This document shows, one piece after another, positions 27,349 to 39,900 of a DNA stretch of 64,000 nucleotides (positions within the stretch are counted from its first letter, which is position 1; every line of letters begins with the position of its first letter). A program made the position numbers and the translations under genes. Under the pieces are notes generated by a model, which searched no databases, was not told where the DNA came from, and was given only the letters and a program-made list of their open reading frames with translations. Source of the DNA: Proteus vulgaris (GTDB lineage: Bacteria; Pseudomonadota; Gammaproteobacteria; Enterobacterales; Enterobacteriaceae); the NCBI RefSeq assembly GCF_023100685.1, contig NZ_CP090064.1, positions 4,173,501 to 4,237,500 on the forward strand, in the 5' to 3' direction.

Positions 27349-27360
27349 TTTATTAACCTA

Positions 27361-28761
27361 TTACCGTTCTCTTAATGCTTCATTAATTTTATTAAATGGC
27401 TTAATTAAATACTGTAATACTGTTTTACTGCCTGTTGTTATTTCGACAGACGCAATCATCCCCGGCGTAATAGAAAATGATTTTCCCGCCTTATTCACTA
27501 AATAATCTTTATCGGTTTTGATATATATTTTGTAATACGTCACATCACTTTTAACTTCATCTTTCACCGTATCCGGTGAAATAACACTGACCGTTCCCTC
27601 TAATCCGCCATAAATAGCATAATCATAAGCCGTTATTTTGACTTTGGCTTCTTGTCCTGGATGAATAAAAGCAATATCTTTTGGCGATATCTTAGCTTCA
27701 ATAATTAATGTATCTTCCAAAGGAACAATATCCATCAAAATACCATTTGGAGGAACCACACCACCAATTGTTGAATTTTGAATATTCTTCACAATACCTT
27801 TAACTGGCGATATCATAGTTGTTTTTTGTACAAAATCTTGTCGCCCTTTAATTAAAGGCGCTAAGCTATCTATTTCAGCCATTACTTTCGCGAGTTCTTG
27901 TCGCGCAGTAACATAAAAATCCGAAGTGTATTCTTGTGTTTTACTTTCTAAATCAATCAATTCCTTTTCTAATCTTAATACTTCAACGGTACTACTAGCA
28001 CCTTGGCGAGCAAGTTCTTTATTAATATTTAATTGCTGACGAATAATGTGCTTACTCTTTTGCAAATTAGCGAGTGTTTGAGTAAGTTTTTGTTTGCGAG
28101 ACAAATAAAGCTTATTTTCATAATTAATTAATTCAGTTTGCGTTTGTAATTCCTCAGGGAAAACCAAATTAACTATTTTATGTTGTTCAACCTCTGCTTT
28201 TAATCGAATAGATGTTGCTAAAGCCGTATTATATTTTGCCTGTGATTCCTCTAGGCTTGATGCTGTTCTTGTCGAATCTAATGTCGCTAACGTTTGTCCA
28301 ACTTGAACAATATCCCCTTCTCTCACAAAAATATTAGTTACAATCCCACCATCTAGAGATTGAATAAGTTGCTCTTTAGAACTTGGGATAATTTTCCCAT
28401 TCCCTTTTGTCACCTCGGCAACTTCAGCAAAATAAGCCCAAATCACCATAATAAATAAAAAGATAAAGATAGCCATGATAATACGATTTGCTCTACTGGC
28501 TTTAGTATCATCAATCAAACCAAATTCAGCAGCATCACCAATACTGTCTTCAATAAGATAGAGATCTTTATCTTTTTTATTCGTAATATAACGATAATCC
28601 GCAATAAGATTTTTTATTCGTTTAAAAAATCCCACTTTTTCTTCTTGGGTCTGTTGTATTCCTTGATTGTGTTGTTGATTTAAACTTTCTAATTCTTTTA
28701 CCAACTTATTCATCTCATCAGGAGATACTGCATTCGATGAGTTATCTTTTTTATTTTTCAT
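27361..28761 (-). CDS. HlyD-family periplasmic adaptor of the type I secretion system (LapC-like)
   Basis: 466 residues. A cytoplasmic N-terminal region of ~90 residues precedes one membrane helix (IIMAIFIFLFIMVIWAYFA). Next come a lipoyl half (GKIIPSSKEQLIQSLDGGIV, DIVQVGQTLATLDSTR), a long coiled coil, the second lipoyl half (ISPVKGIVKNIQNSTIGGVV) and the beta-barrel (IHPGQEAKVKITAYDYAIYG). The end GMIASVEITTGSKTVLQYLIKPF is the HlyD C-terminal signature. It joins the ABC exporter to the TolC-like channel. The start overlaps the exporter gene by 11 bases. Confidence 0.92.
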   Translation of the reverse strand: MKNKKDNSSNAVSPDEMNKLVKELESLNQQHNQGIQQTQEEKVGFFKRIKNLIADYRYITNKKDKDLYLIEDSIGDAAEFGLIDDTKASRANRIIMAIFIFLFIMVIWAYFAEVAEVTKGNGKIIPSSKEQLIQSLDGGIVTNIFVREGDIVQVGQTLATLDSTRTASSLEESQAKYNTALATSIRLKAEVEQHKIVNLVFPEELQTQTELINYENKLYLSRKQKLTQTLANLQKSKHIIRQQLNINKELARQGASSTVEVLRLEKELIDLESKTQEYTSDFYVTARQELAKVMAEIDSLAPLIKGRQDFVQKTTMISPVKGIVKNIQNSTIGGVVPPNGILMDIVPLEDTLIIEAKISPKDIAFIHPGQEAKVKITAYDYAIYGGLEGTVSVISPDTVKDEVKSDVTYYKIYIKTDKDYLVNKAGKSFSITPGMIASVEITTGSKTVLQYLIKPFNKINEALRER

Positions 28762-30892
28762 CTGTTACTCCTGAAAGCATTTTTAATGCAACTGCTTTGG
28801 GTTTATCAAGTACAATTTTGCCACCCGAAACAACAATAATACGATCCACAAGTTCTAATAATTTTTTTCTATGCGTGGTAATAATAAATGTTTTTCCAAG
28901 AGACGTTTTTTCAATATTCTTAATGAAATTAGCTTCAGTAATATCATCAAGAGATGCTGTTGGCTCATCCAATAGTAAAGTCGTTGGTTTTTTCAATAAC
29001 AAACGGCTTAATAATAATGACTGTTTTTGCCCTCCTGATATCCCAATACCGCCTTCTTGAATAATATAATTAATCCCTTCTGGTAATTTATTTATAAATT
29101 CAGCAGCACCTGTTTCCTCAAGAACTTGATAAATTTCCTCATCGGTAGCTAATGGATTTCCTAATGTCACATTATCTCGTACAGTACCGTAAAATAACTT
29201 AGCATTTTGGCTTAAATAGCCCACATCTCTACGTAAATCTGAAGGATCTAAGGTATTTAATTCAATATTATCTAGTGTTATTGTTCCTTCTTGATATTCC
29301 ATCTTACCAAAAAGTGCCGAAAGCAAAGAGGATTTACCCGCACCATTGCGACCTATAATCGCAATTTTCTCACCGGGTTTAATTTCTAATTCATTTATAT
29401 AAATCGCATAATTTGGGCTATTTTGATTAAATTTAAAACCAATATTCTCTAATTTATAATGGCCTTTAATAAAAGGTAAATGGACTTTTTTAATAGACGT
29501 AGGATGATCAACTGGTAATTCCATAATAGACGTCAGCCCTTTTATTGATACCTTAGTTTGTTGCCAACGCGTAATAATATTCGCCATTTGAGAAATAGGC
29601 CCCATCATTCGGGAACTTAATATAGAAGAAGCGACGAGTGCCCCAGTGGAGAGTTCACCACTGATCACTAAAGGGGTTCCCATACAAATCACCCCCACAA
29701 ACACACTGTTTTGAATAAAATAAGCCATACTACTTAATTTATGTGTTAGGTGTTTTAGCTTTAAACTGGCTTCAGCACTCGTTTTTGTATAATGGATCCA
29801 TTGCTGTTGAAAACGATACTCTGCCTGCATAGCTTTGATATCATCAAGCCCTTGAACTGATTCAACAATCATGCCACTACGTAGAGTGCTTTCTCTCATT
29901 GCTTCGTTGGCAAGCACAAACAATTTTTTCTGTGCTAATAGCCCAGGCGTTATCATTAAGAAAAAACCAGCTAATGGAATGACACAAATAATTCCGCCAA
30001 TCATATAAATAATAAAGAGAAAAAAGAGAAAGAAAGGTAAATCTGCAATGGCTGCGACTGTACTAGACGTCATCATTTCTCTAATTTGTTCAAGATCACG
30101 CAACTGAGAAATAAAAGAACCTGTAGAAGGTGGGCGATTACTGTCTTTTATCCTTAAAGAATGCCCATAAACACGATCTGACATGCGTAAATCAGCTTTT
30201 TTTCCTAATAAATCAATCACTCCATAACGCAACATTTTAAGAATATAATCAAAAATAAAAGCAATTAATACGCCCACAACCAAAACAAACATCGTTGAAT
30301 AAGATTGTGATGGAATAATCCTATCATAGGTTTGCATAGAATAAGTGATCCCAGCCAAACCCAAGACATTAATAATAAACGTTGCCATAATGACATATTT
30401 ATAAGGAGAAACGTCTCTTAATAAAATGCGCCATAGCCAATGTTTTTCTGTCGGTTTAATATATAAATCCACTCTTGGATCAGGTCTATCAACCATTGGT
30501 CTAAAAATAGCAATTCTTTTTATATTTTCTTTTAGTGTGTCTATATCAACATCAATAGCTAGACCATGATCGCCGCTGAATAATATTGTCGCGTTATTGC
30601 CTTTTATATTTTGAACTATCCCCACTCTGCCATCATTACTTTCAACAACAACAGGTAAAGACCAAACATTGAATTTAAATTTTTTGCTGTCTATAAATTT
30701 AGCAACTAAACAACATTGTCTAGCTAATAATTTAATTACGTCATCATAAGAAATATTATTCTCATACCATTTAGCCGTGATATTGATATTTTCTGGTGAA
30801 AAATCTAATCGGTAATGATTGGCTATATTTATAATCGCTTCTTTATAATTTTCTAAATAGCAATGAGCGTTATTATTTTCACTATTTTCCAT
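28751..30892 (-). CDS. Type I secretion ABC exporter with C39-like N-terminal domain (LapB-like)
   Basis: 713 residues. Residues ~1-140 form a C39-peptidase-like domain without the usual catalytic Cys context, so it probably binds substrate rather than cutting it, as in HlyB/LapB. Six membrane helices follow (about 165-440). The ATPase has GRNGAGKSSLLSALFG (Walker A), ISGGQKQSLLLSRLLL (signature) and TTLLLDEPTASLD (Walker B). These exporters secrete large proteins with an uncleaved C-terminal signal. The giant adhesin just upstream is the obvious substrate. A terminator lies between the two genes. Confidence 0.93.
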   Translation of the reverse strand: MENSENNNAHCYLENYKEAIINIANHYRLDFSPENINITAKWYENNISYDDVIKLLARQCCLVAKFIDSKKFKFNVWSLPVVVESNDGRVGIVQNIKGNNATILFSGDHGLAIDVDIDTLKENIKRIAIFRPMVDRPDPRVDLYIKPTEKHWLWRILLRDVSPYKYVIMATFIINVLGLAGITYSMQTYDRIIPSQSYSTMFVLVVGVLIAFIFDYILKMLRYGVIDLLGKKADLRMSDRVYGHSLRIKDSNRPPSTGSFISQLRDLEQIREMMTSSTVAAIADLPFFLFFLFIIYMIGGIICVIPLAGFFLMITPGLLAQKKLFVLANEAMRESTLRSGMIVESVQGLDDIKAMQAEYRFQQQWIHYTKTSAEASLKLKHLTHKLSSMAYFIQNSVFVGVICMGTPLVISGELSTGALVASSILSSRMMGPISQMANIITRWQQTKVSIKGLTSIMELPVDHPTSIKKVHLPFIKGHYKLENIGFKFNQNSPNYAIYINELEIKPGEKIAIIGRNGAGKSSLLSALFGKMEYQEGTITLDNIELNTLDPSDLRRDVGYLSQNAKLFYGTVRDNVTLGNPLATDEEIYQVLEETGAAEFINKLPEGINYIIQEGGIGISGGQKQSLLLSRLLLKKPTTLLLDEPTASLDDITEANFIKNIEKTSLGKTFIITTHRKKLLELVDRIIVVSGGKIVLDKPKAVALKMLSGVTDEK

Positions 30893-30910
30893 AATAATAC
30901 CTTAATATGG

Positions 30911-30947
30911 GAAAAACATCCTCATGCCGTATTGGCACGAGGATGTT
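30911..30947 (-). terminator. Terminator between the adhesin gene and its secretion genes
   Basis: In the minus direction AACATCCTC ... GAGGATGTT (9 bp, plus four more pairs after one mismatch, 30915-30947) is followed directly by a TTTTT run (30912-30916 on the complement). It lies between the adhesin stop and the exporter start. Partial termination here would yield much adhesin mRNA and less exporter mRNA. Confidence 0.85.
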
Positions 30948-30972
30948 AATTATTTATTTTATTTTTATAGAT

Positions 30973-33900
30973 TTAGATATTATGAGTTGTCCCCATATCT
31001 TCCTCTGTTATTAGTGTTGCAACCTGATGAGATTCAATATTCCCATCATGTGTCGTTTCACTAACAAAAAGTGGAGACTGAATTGCCTGTTCTGTTTCTT
31101 GAGAAGCTGGAACAATATTATCAATATTAATATTGGCCTGACTTGCATCCGTTAACAATTCACTTAATTCAGGTAACTCAACATTATCTTGTTGTTCATT
31201 CGATATTGTTTCTGAGGCTTCACCTAACTGAAGTAATGCCGCGATATCAAGATTATTTTCTCCATCAACGTCAGTGTCTGTGTCGGTATCTACATCAGTA
31301 TCTGTGTCGGTATCAACGTCAGTGTCTGTGTCGGTATCAACGTCAGTGTCTGTGTCGGTATCAACGTCAGTGTCTGTGTCGGTATCTACATCAGTATCTG
31401 TGTCGGTATCAACGTCAGTGTCTGTGTCGGTATCAACGTCAGTATCTGTGTCGGTATCAACGTCAGTATCTGTGTCGGTATCTACATCAGTATCTGTGTC
31501 GGTATCTACATCAGTATCTGTGTCGGTATCTACATCAGTATCTGTGTCGGTATCTACATCAGTATCTGTGTCAGTGTCTGTGTCGGTATCTACATCAGTA
31601 TCTGTGTCTGTGTCTGTGTCGGTATCTACATCAGTATCTGTGTCGCCTGTCGATGGTTTAGTTGGTGCGATAGGATCAATATCGATATCATCAAAGTTTA
31701 TGCCATCATTTGAATCTTGGTCTGTAGGTGGCTCTTGTGTATTTGAATTCACATTACCTTGTACAGATAAATAGTTTTTGCCAAGAATAAATGCATCACT
31801 TTGAATATGCTCCCACTGACCACCTTCATAAGCGATTGCAGCATAAATCCATTTCAGATCAGGATATTGGTCGGTTGTTACGCCTTCAATTTTGACAACT
31901 TTTTGGCCACCAATCATTTGAACAACGCCAGTACCTACAACAGTCTTATAATCATAAAAATCATAGACTTTTATCTGTTGTCCTACTTCAAATTTGGTAC
32001 TCTTCAAGTAAAGGTGTTTTTTGTTATCCACCCAAGCTGTCACATCTTTCGTGGTAATGTCAGCATATTTACCCGTTATTAAATCACTATGAATTTCGGC
32101 TGGTGACTCTTTCTTACCGAAAGAAGCACTCTTAGAAGATTCATTTTCACCAACACCAACACGACTAATGGCTAAATTGCTTGAATCACCTAACCCTTTA
32201 ACGGTATCCCATGAATGTGCGCCAGAATATTCAGTCACCACACCCACAAATTTACCGTTATGTAATGCCACATGCCCTTTACCGATTTCTTCAAAATCTC
32301 GTATACCTAATAGGTTTGTTGAGACTTTATAGAGAGTAAAGGCATCACCAGCTTTCAAACCGTCACCCGTGATCATAATCGTATGATCTTCAGTGATGTA
32401 TGCTTCGACATTCTTAGGTGTTGAAGAATCCTTAACTTTAAAGCTACGACTAATATCTGAGGTGTCTTTTCCTAACTCTTTTTGATAGCCATACAGATAA
32501 CTTAAATCGTTACCACTCGACTTGATATTGTTTGCTGTTTCTTTATCTACAAAAATATCAACGTATTTGCTGCCATCTGTACGAGTGTGAACAGTACCTG
32601 AACCAAATGTTTTATCGACAGTACCAGAAATATTACCTAGCCATGCGCTATACCACGGTAAATCTTTACCTCCTAATGTAAAGACCGCACCATCAACAAG
32701 TCGGGCTCCTTCGATATGAATTTTACCGTCATTGGTAACAGTAATATCCAATGCTGTATCCAATGCACCCGCTGGTTTCTGCGTTTTTTCTCCCGTACTT
32801 AAATAAGGGTCAAACATTTTCAGAGAGTTAAGTGCATCGTTATAATCTTGCTGCAATTCAGCCAGCTTGATCTTCGAAATCGTTCCTGACAACTTAGCTT
32901 CCGTCATCACTTTATTGGCAGTTTGTAACTGTGTATAAAGCGAGTTGTAAACTAAATCTTTTTGTTCTTTGGTATCTGTTGCATTGAGTAACTTTTCAAT
33001 GTTTTTCGCTTCAGAAACAACATTATCAATTAATATTTGAGCCGCGACGATTGGATCTTCAGCTGACAAATTATTGACTGAAATGTTGAGTTTATTCAGA
33101 TTAGCCTGAACCATATCCAGTGGTGCACCATCAATAATTGATTGCTCAACTAATTGATAAGCTTCACTCAGTTCTGCAGCTAATTTCTGAACAGCATCAT
33201 ATTTCTCACTCGCACTCTTAATACCTGACAGCTCTTTTGAAGAGGCATAAGCCTGATTCGTCATTTCCGTCAGTTGAGTGATGCTATTCCATGCTTTTGA
33301 GAAACCTTCAATTTCTTTACTAAATTCTTCAATTTGATAATTGTAATACGCTAATTTAACGTCTTTAACGCCTTTCGCGGAGTACTCTTCCGATAGTACT
33401 TTCGCATCATTTAATGCACGAATAGCAATTTTGTACTGCTCTTCAAAGACAGCATGATTAGAAAGCGTTGATTTATCTAAGTTGATATGTGCGTTATACA
33501 CAGACTCTTGCAGTAAACTCATGACAATATCGAGGTCAGCAAAGGCTTGCTCACCTAACTGTCCATGGAATTCATTCATTAAGTTTACTTTGGTTTCATT
33601 AGCAGTATGCGCTGCACTATTAAGATAAGTCGTGCCTGCACTGTCTAATCCCAACTCTTTCGCTTTATTAGCACGCTCTTTACCTTCAGCTAATAACGCA
33701 TTTGCTTCCGTTACGATAGATAAGAACTCGGTAGGATCTTTGATTACCGAAGTTGGGTCTTTTTTCAGTAGCTCATCGGCTTTTTTATACTCATTTGTCG
33801 CAGTTGTTAATAACTCTAAAGAGAGTGACATACGTGAGTAAGCATCAATTTCCTGAAGAACCCCTTTTGGATAATCAAGCTTGTTATCAAGTGAGTTGTA

Positions 33901-36900
33901 ATACTTGTTGAGTTGATCTGTAAGATAATCTGGAACACCTTTGCTAGAAGCATTTGCTACTGCATCTTTAGCATTATTCAGACTATCTTGAGCCGCAATG
34001 ACACTATTTTTAATTGCTGTCGCTTGCTGAATAGAAGTAATGTTGTTCTCTTTTGCTTCAGCCGCTTTATCAACCGCTTTTCTAACAGCAACCTCAGCTT
34101 CAGTTATTGCAGCTTTGGCATCGTTATAGGCTTCAATAATATCTTCTTCAGTAAGTTGATTATCTTTTGCTTGAGCAATCAATACTTCAGATTCATTATT
34201 TTGTTTATCAACAAGCGCTTCTGTTTCATCAAACTGCTTATCAACACCAGTGAAGGTTTTCAATAAAGCATCTTGTAAAGAACCGGCACTGATTGATGAT
34301 TTAATATTGCTGACAACATCATCATATAAGCCTTTTGCTTCAATCAGTTGTTCTTTGGCTTCTAGCGCTTTAGCCAGTTTTTTCTCTGCTAACAGAATAT
34401 TTTCTGCAGTTGGTGTTTTAACAGCTTGTTTCGCTGCCATTAAAGCATCATCAGAGAGTGTTTTTGCATTATTTAATGCAGTATCAAGTGCGCTTTTGAA
34501 AATACCTAATTTTGCTAATGCATTCTCAATATTCTCTGGTGATTTATCTTTAGCCAGATCATTAATTGCATCATTCGCATCTTTAGCTTTATCTTCTAAA
34601 CCATCAATATCAATCGCATTCAGAGTTAAGCCATCTAACGTAGTTTGCGCTGAACCAATCGTATCATTTGCACCATTAATACCTTTTAATGCATGTTCAA
34701 TTAAACCTTGATCCACACCATCAATGTTTGCCGCATCATTAATGACACTGTGCAGTTTTTCTATATTCAGCTCAGCTTTATTAATAATATCTTGAGCATC
34801 TTTTACTGCTTTATCAAAGTTCTTAACATTAGCAGGACTTGGATTTTTCTGTGCGTGATCAAAAGCTGTTTGTGCTTTATCTACCGCTTTAATCACTTCG
34901 TTTAATTGCGCATTAATAACATTATCAACATTTAACAATGCTTTATTAATGGCGTCACTATCACCTGAGCCAATTTTATCTTTAAGATGATCAACTAATT
35001 GACTGATATCATCACCTTCAAAATCAGGTAATTTTTCATCAGGAATAGCATTCTTCGCTTTCGCAATATTTGCCCCAGCTTTGCTGATTTCATTGTCAAA
35101 GTATTTAATATTGGCAATGTATTCTTTAAATTCTGGGTTATTTTCTGGTGTTAAGCCTTTACTAATCGCTTTTTCAACAGTCTTTTGTAAGTCGCTGGTA
35201 TTCTCTTTAGCTAATGTATACAGCTCATCAGCAGTATTAAGTAAATACTTCACATCTTGTAAAGCCTGCTGATATTCAACGCTAGACTTATCCATTTCGG
35301 CAAGTTTTAGTGCTGCTTCTAAGGCTTCTAAGGCTTTACTCGTAAGCTCTTGAACTAACTCATTGTTATTATCAATAGCTGCTTTTAATGCCTTATTGAA
35401 ATTATTGATACTTTCTTTATTTTTTGGATCTAATTTATCTAATGCTGTATTTAAATCATCAAATACAACATGAGACTCAATTTCCTGAATCTGTTTATTC
35501 AGGTTATTAGCTTCTTTTTTCAGATCATTGAGGCGTTCTAAAAGCTCTGCTTCCGTCGCTTCATATTTCGCAATAACATTACTACCTACACCACCTTTTA
35601 AGGCTTTATCTAATGCAGCTTTTACTTTCTCATCAGCTAATTCTGCATTTTCAATAGCTTTAGTGAACTCATTTAAGACTGCTTTCGCATTCTTAATATC
35701 TTGTTCTTTAGGTGATGTTGATTCCAATAGTTTTTCAATTTGACTATTCGCTGTTATGCCTTTTTTCTGAGCTTGAAGAATTTCAGTATCAAGTTTATCC
35801 AGCGTATTTTTGATATTCGCAATTAAATCAGGATCACCTTCCTGGTTATGTAAATTATCGAGAATATCAAGCGCATTATTAAGTGCAGTATTCGCACTGA
35901 GTAATGAGGTATCAGCTTGATCAGCTAGCGCTTCTGTAACAATGAGATCAATATCTGTACCTTGTGCTTTTTCGATTAATTTATCGAGATGATCTTTACT
36001 ATTTTGCGCTTTTTCAATGTATTGAGTCGCATCACGAACTGACTGTTCAGCAATCAATAAATCATCATAATTGCCTGATACTTTAGCTTTTTCAGCGTCA
36101 TCTTTAGCAATATTCGCTTTTTCTTCAGCTAATTTAGCTAAATCAGCCACCAACTCAGCCGCTTTTTCTAAACTCTCTTTTGCTTTAGCCTTATTCTCAT
36201 CCGTTGGATCTTTAATCACATCATCAATTGCAGTATCTGCATCATCTAATGCAGGCTCTGTAATGTCTGAAGTTAATTTATCCAGAATATTTTGAGAAGT
36301 AAGAAGGTCATTTTCTGCAGTTGTCAGATGCTCAATCGTGATGTTTAAATCAGTAGCAGCATTTGTCGTATCAACGCCTTTGCTTTCTGCTTTATCAATT
36401 AATTGGCTTAATTGCTCTTTTGCAACATTTGCTTTATCAAATGCTTCTTGAGCTATTACTAATAATGCTTTGGCAGCCAATACATCGTCAGATGTTAAAC
36501 TTTCACTTGCTGTTTCTGCTGCAACTTTTGCTTCATAAGCGAGTGTTTGTGCTTTCTCAGCCAACGTCACAACATACTCAGAGGCAGTGTCTAAAACCTC
36601 TTTAACTTGCTCTTTTTCTTCATCTGTTGAGTTTTCATCAAGATCATCAAGGCCTTTTTCAGCATCATCCAATGCACCCTGACCATCAAGATCTGCTTTG
36701 ATATTTGCTAATGTATTTTCAGCATCACCCACAAGATTTAGCGCATTATCAATATGTTCATTCGCTAGGATAAATTCTGCCGTTGCATCCTGAACATTAA
36801 CTTGTTTTGCCTGCGCTTTTTCAATCAGATTTTCTAATTGTTGTTGCGCTTCTTGAGCTAATTTAATTGCATCTTGAGCGACAACGACTGCATCGTAAGC

Positions 36901-39900
36901 CAATTGAATATCTGCGTCAGATTTACTGATAGCCGCTTTATCTGCCGCCTGTTTTGCTGCTTCTGACAATGCTTCAGCTTTTTGCGCTAATTCAGAGCCA
37001 TATTTAACTGCATTATCAACCGCTTCTTTGGCTTTTTCTAACTTATCTTCTGATGCATCTTTACCCAAATCATCAATAATACTATTAGCATCATCAATTG
37101 GATTTTTATCATCAGTTTTACGTAAATCTTGGATAATGGCATCAGTATCATTAATCAGTTGATGCGTTGTATCAAGATTCGTTTGAGCCTGTTGAGCATC
37201 ATCTAACGCAACCTCTGTTGAAACACCTTTTTCTTGTGCTTTAACAATAAGTTGGTCTAACTCTGCTTTTATTTGCTCGGCATGAGAGAATTCAACTTTT
37301 GCTTTCTCTAATAGAGCTTCAGCTTCAACAAGATCAGTCTGTTTACCGCTATTGAATGCTTTTTCTGCTGCTGATTTAGCAAGTTCAGCCAATATCAGTG
37401 CATTTTCTGTCACAGTAACAACATATTCAGATGCTAATTCAACCGCGTCTTTCGCTTGCTCTTTATCTTGCTCTGATGAATTTTCATCTAAATTATCAAT
37501 AATCTCAGTACCCTTATCCAATGCATCTTTTGCATCATCAATAAGTTGTAACTTATCAAGAATTGACTGTGTATCTTTTAGATTTTGAGTTGCTTCATCT
37601 AATGAGATTTGAGACTTATCAGCATCAATTTGAGCATCCGCTGTATCAACACCTTTACTTTGTGCTTTTTCAATTAAGCTATCTAATGTTGCTTTAGCTT
37701 CATTTGCTTTATCTAATGCTTCATCCGCTTTAGCAAACAATGTCTTAGCGGCAGCAAAGTCTTTCGCACTACTGGAGATCAATGCTTTTTCTGCTGCCAG
37801 TTTAGCACTACTAGATAAAAGTTCTGCTTTCGATGCTAAATTAACCACTAAATCTGAAGCAGCATCTAAAGATACTTTTGCTTTAGCTAATTCATCTGGT
37901 GTTGAATTTTCAGTTAAATCATCAATCAGATCATTGGCCTTATCTAATGCATCTTGCTCTTTCAGTAAGTCATTCACCATATCCAAAATATTTTGTGTAT
38001 GACTTAAAATATCATTGGCATTATCAATGTGTTCTTGTGAAAGAAGTGCATCAGATTGGGCTTCATCTGTATTAATTTCTTTAGCTATCGCCTTGGTAAT
38101 TAGCGCATCCAACTTATCTTTAGCGACTTGAGCCTTATTAACTGCCTCTTGTGCTTTTTCTTGCAATAAAAGCGCGGTGTTCAGATCTTTTTCTTTGCCA
38201 GAAATGAGAGCTTGTTCAGCAGAATCATGAGCTTTTTTAGCCAAGATTTCTGCTTTTTCAGCGAGACCCACCACATAATCAGAAGCTGCATTTAATGATG
38301 CTTTAGCTTCTTCTTTTTGTGCATCAGTTGGATCTTCTGGTAAATCTTCAAGAATATCATCGGTTTTATCCAAGATATTCGTATCTTCACCATTAGTTTC
38401 TTTATCTAACATATCAATAATAAACTGCACATTCGCTAGTGTATGTGCTGCATCATCAATATGTCCCTGCGCTTTATTTGCATCAATTTGAGCATCAGTT
38501 ATATCAATATCTTTTCCTTGAGCTTTTTGAATTAAGACATCAAGTTCAGCTTTTGCTTGTTTCGCCGTATTTAATATTTCATTGGCTTGACTTAATAACG
38601 TTTTGGCTAAATCAATATCGACTTTATTCTCACTAATCAATGCCTTATCAATGGCAGCTTTAGCCATATCAGCATAAAGATCAGCTTTCAATGCCAATGC
38701 AACAACATATTCAGAAGCTGCATCTAACACTTTTTTCGCTTCAGCTTTCTCTTCTTCTGTTGCTGTATCTTTATCTAAGTCATCAATAATTTCGTTACCA
38801 TCATCAATATTCCCACCTCCATTTTCGGTTGTGGTCAATGTATCGATGATTTTTTCAGCTGCATTCAGCGCACTGTTGGCGTCATCTAACTGTGCTTGAG
38901 CTGTTTCTGCGACCTGTTGTGCATCGGCAGTATCAACCCCTTTAGCGTTCGCTTTACTGATCAACGCATCTAACTTGGCTTTCACCACTTCAGCGTTAGC
39001 AACGGCTTCTTGCGCCACTTTTAGATCGGCTTGCGCTTGGGCTAAATCGGCTTTATCACCACTTATTAACGCTTTTTCCGCCGCGGTTTCTGCCGCTTTG
39101 GCTAACGTTAAGGCATCAGTAATTTGCTGGCCAATCAACTCGGCGGCATTATCCAGCTTCGCTTTAACTTCGGCTTTTTCTTTGTCAGACGCATCATCCG
39201 GCAGATCGTCGATCGCCGTATCAGTGTCATCAATCACATCGACGTCTAACAGGCTGTCGATGATTTGCTGAGCATTTTCTAAGGCTAATTGTGCGTCATC
39301 TAACTGTGCTTGAGCTGTTTCTGCGACCTGTTGTGCATCGGCAGTATCAACCCCTTTAGCGTTCGCTTTGCTGATCAACGCATCTAATTTGGCTTTCACC
39401 GCTTCAGCGTTAGCAACGGCTTCTTGCGCCACTTTTAGGTCGGCTTGCGCTTGGGCTAAATCGGTTTTATCACCGCTGGCTTGCGCTTTTTCCGCCGCGG
39501 TTTCTGCCGCTTTGGCTAACGCTAAGGCATCAGTAATTTGCTGACCAATCAACTCGGCGGCATTATCCAGCTTCGCTTTAACTTCGGCTTTTTCTTTGTC
39601 AGACGCATCATCCGGCAGATCGTCGATCGCCGTATCTGTGTCATCAATCACATCGACGTCTAACAGGCTGTCGATGATTTGCTGAGCATTTTCTAAGGCT
39701 AATTGTGCGTCATCTAACTGTGCTTGAGCGGTTTCTGCGACCTGTTGTGCATCGGCAGTATCAACCCCTTTAGCGTTCGCTTTGCTGATCAACGCATCTA
39801 ATTTGGCTTTCACCGCTTCAGCGTTAGCAACGGCTTCTTGCGCCACTTTTAGGTCGGCTTGCGCTTGGGCTAAATCGGTTTTATCACCGCTGGCTTGCGC

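Noticed and set aside
31143..31774. Open frames opposite the adhesin tail rich in Ser/Val or Arg/Tyr/Gln
   Set aside because: They are mirror images of the Asp/Thr repeat; the minus-strand adhesin frame is continuous and has family domains.
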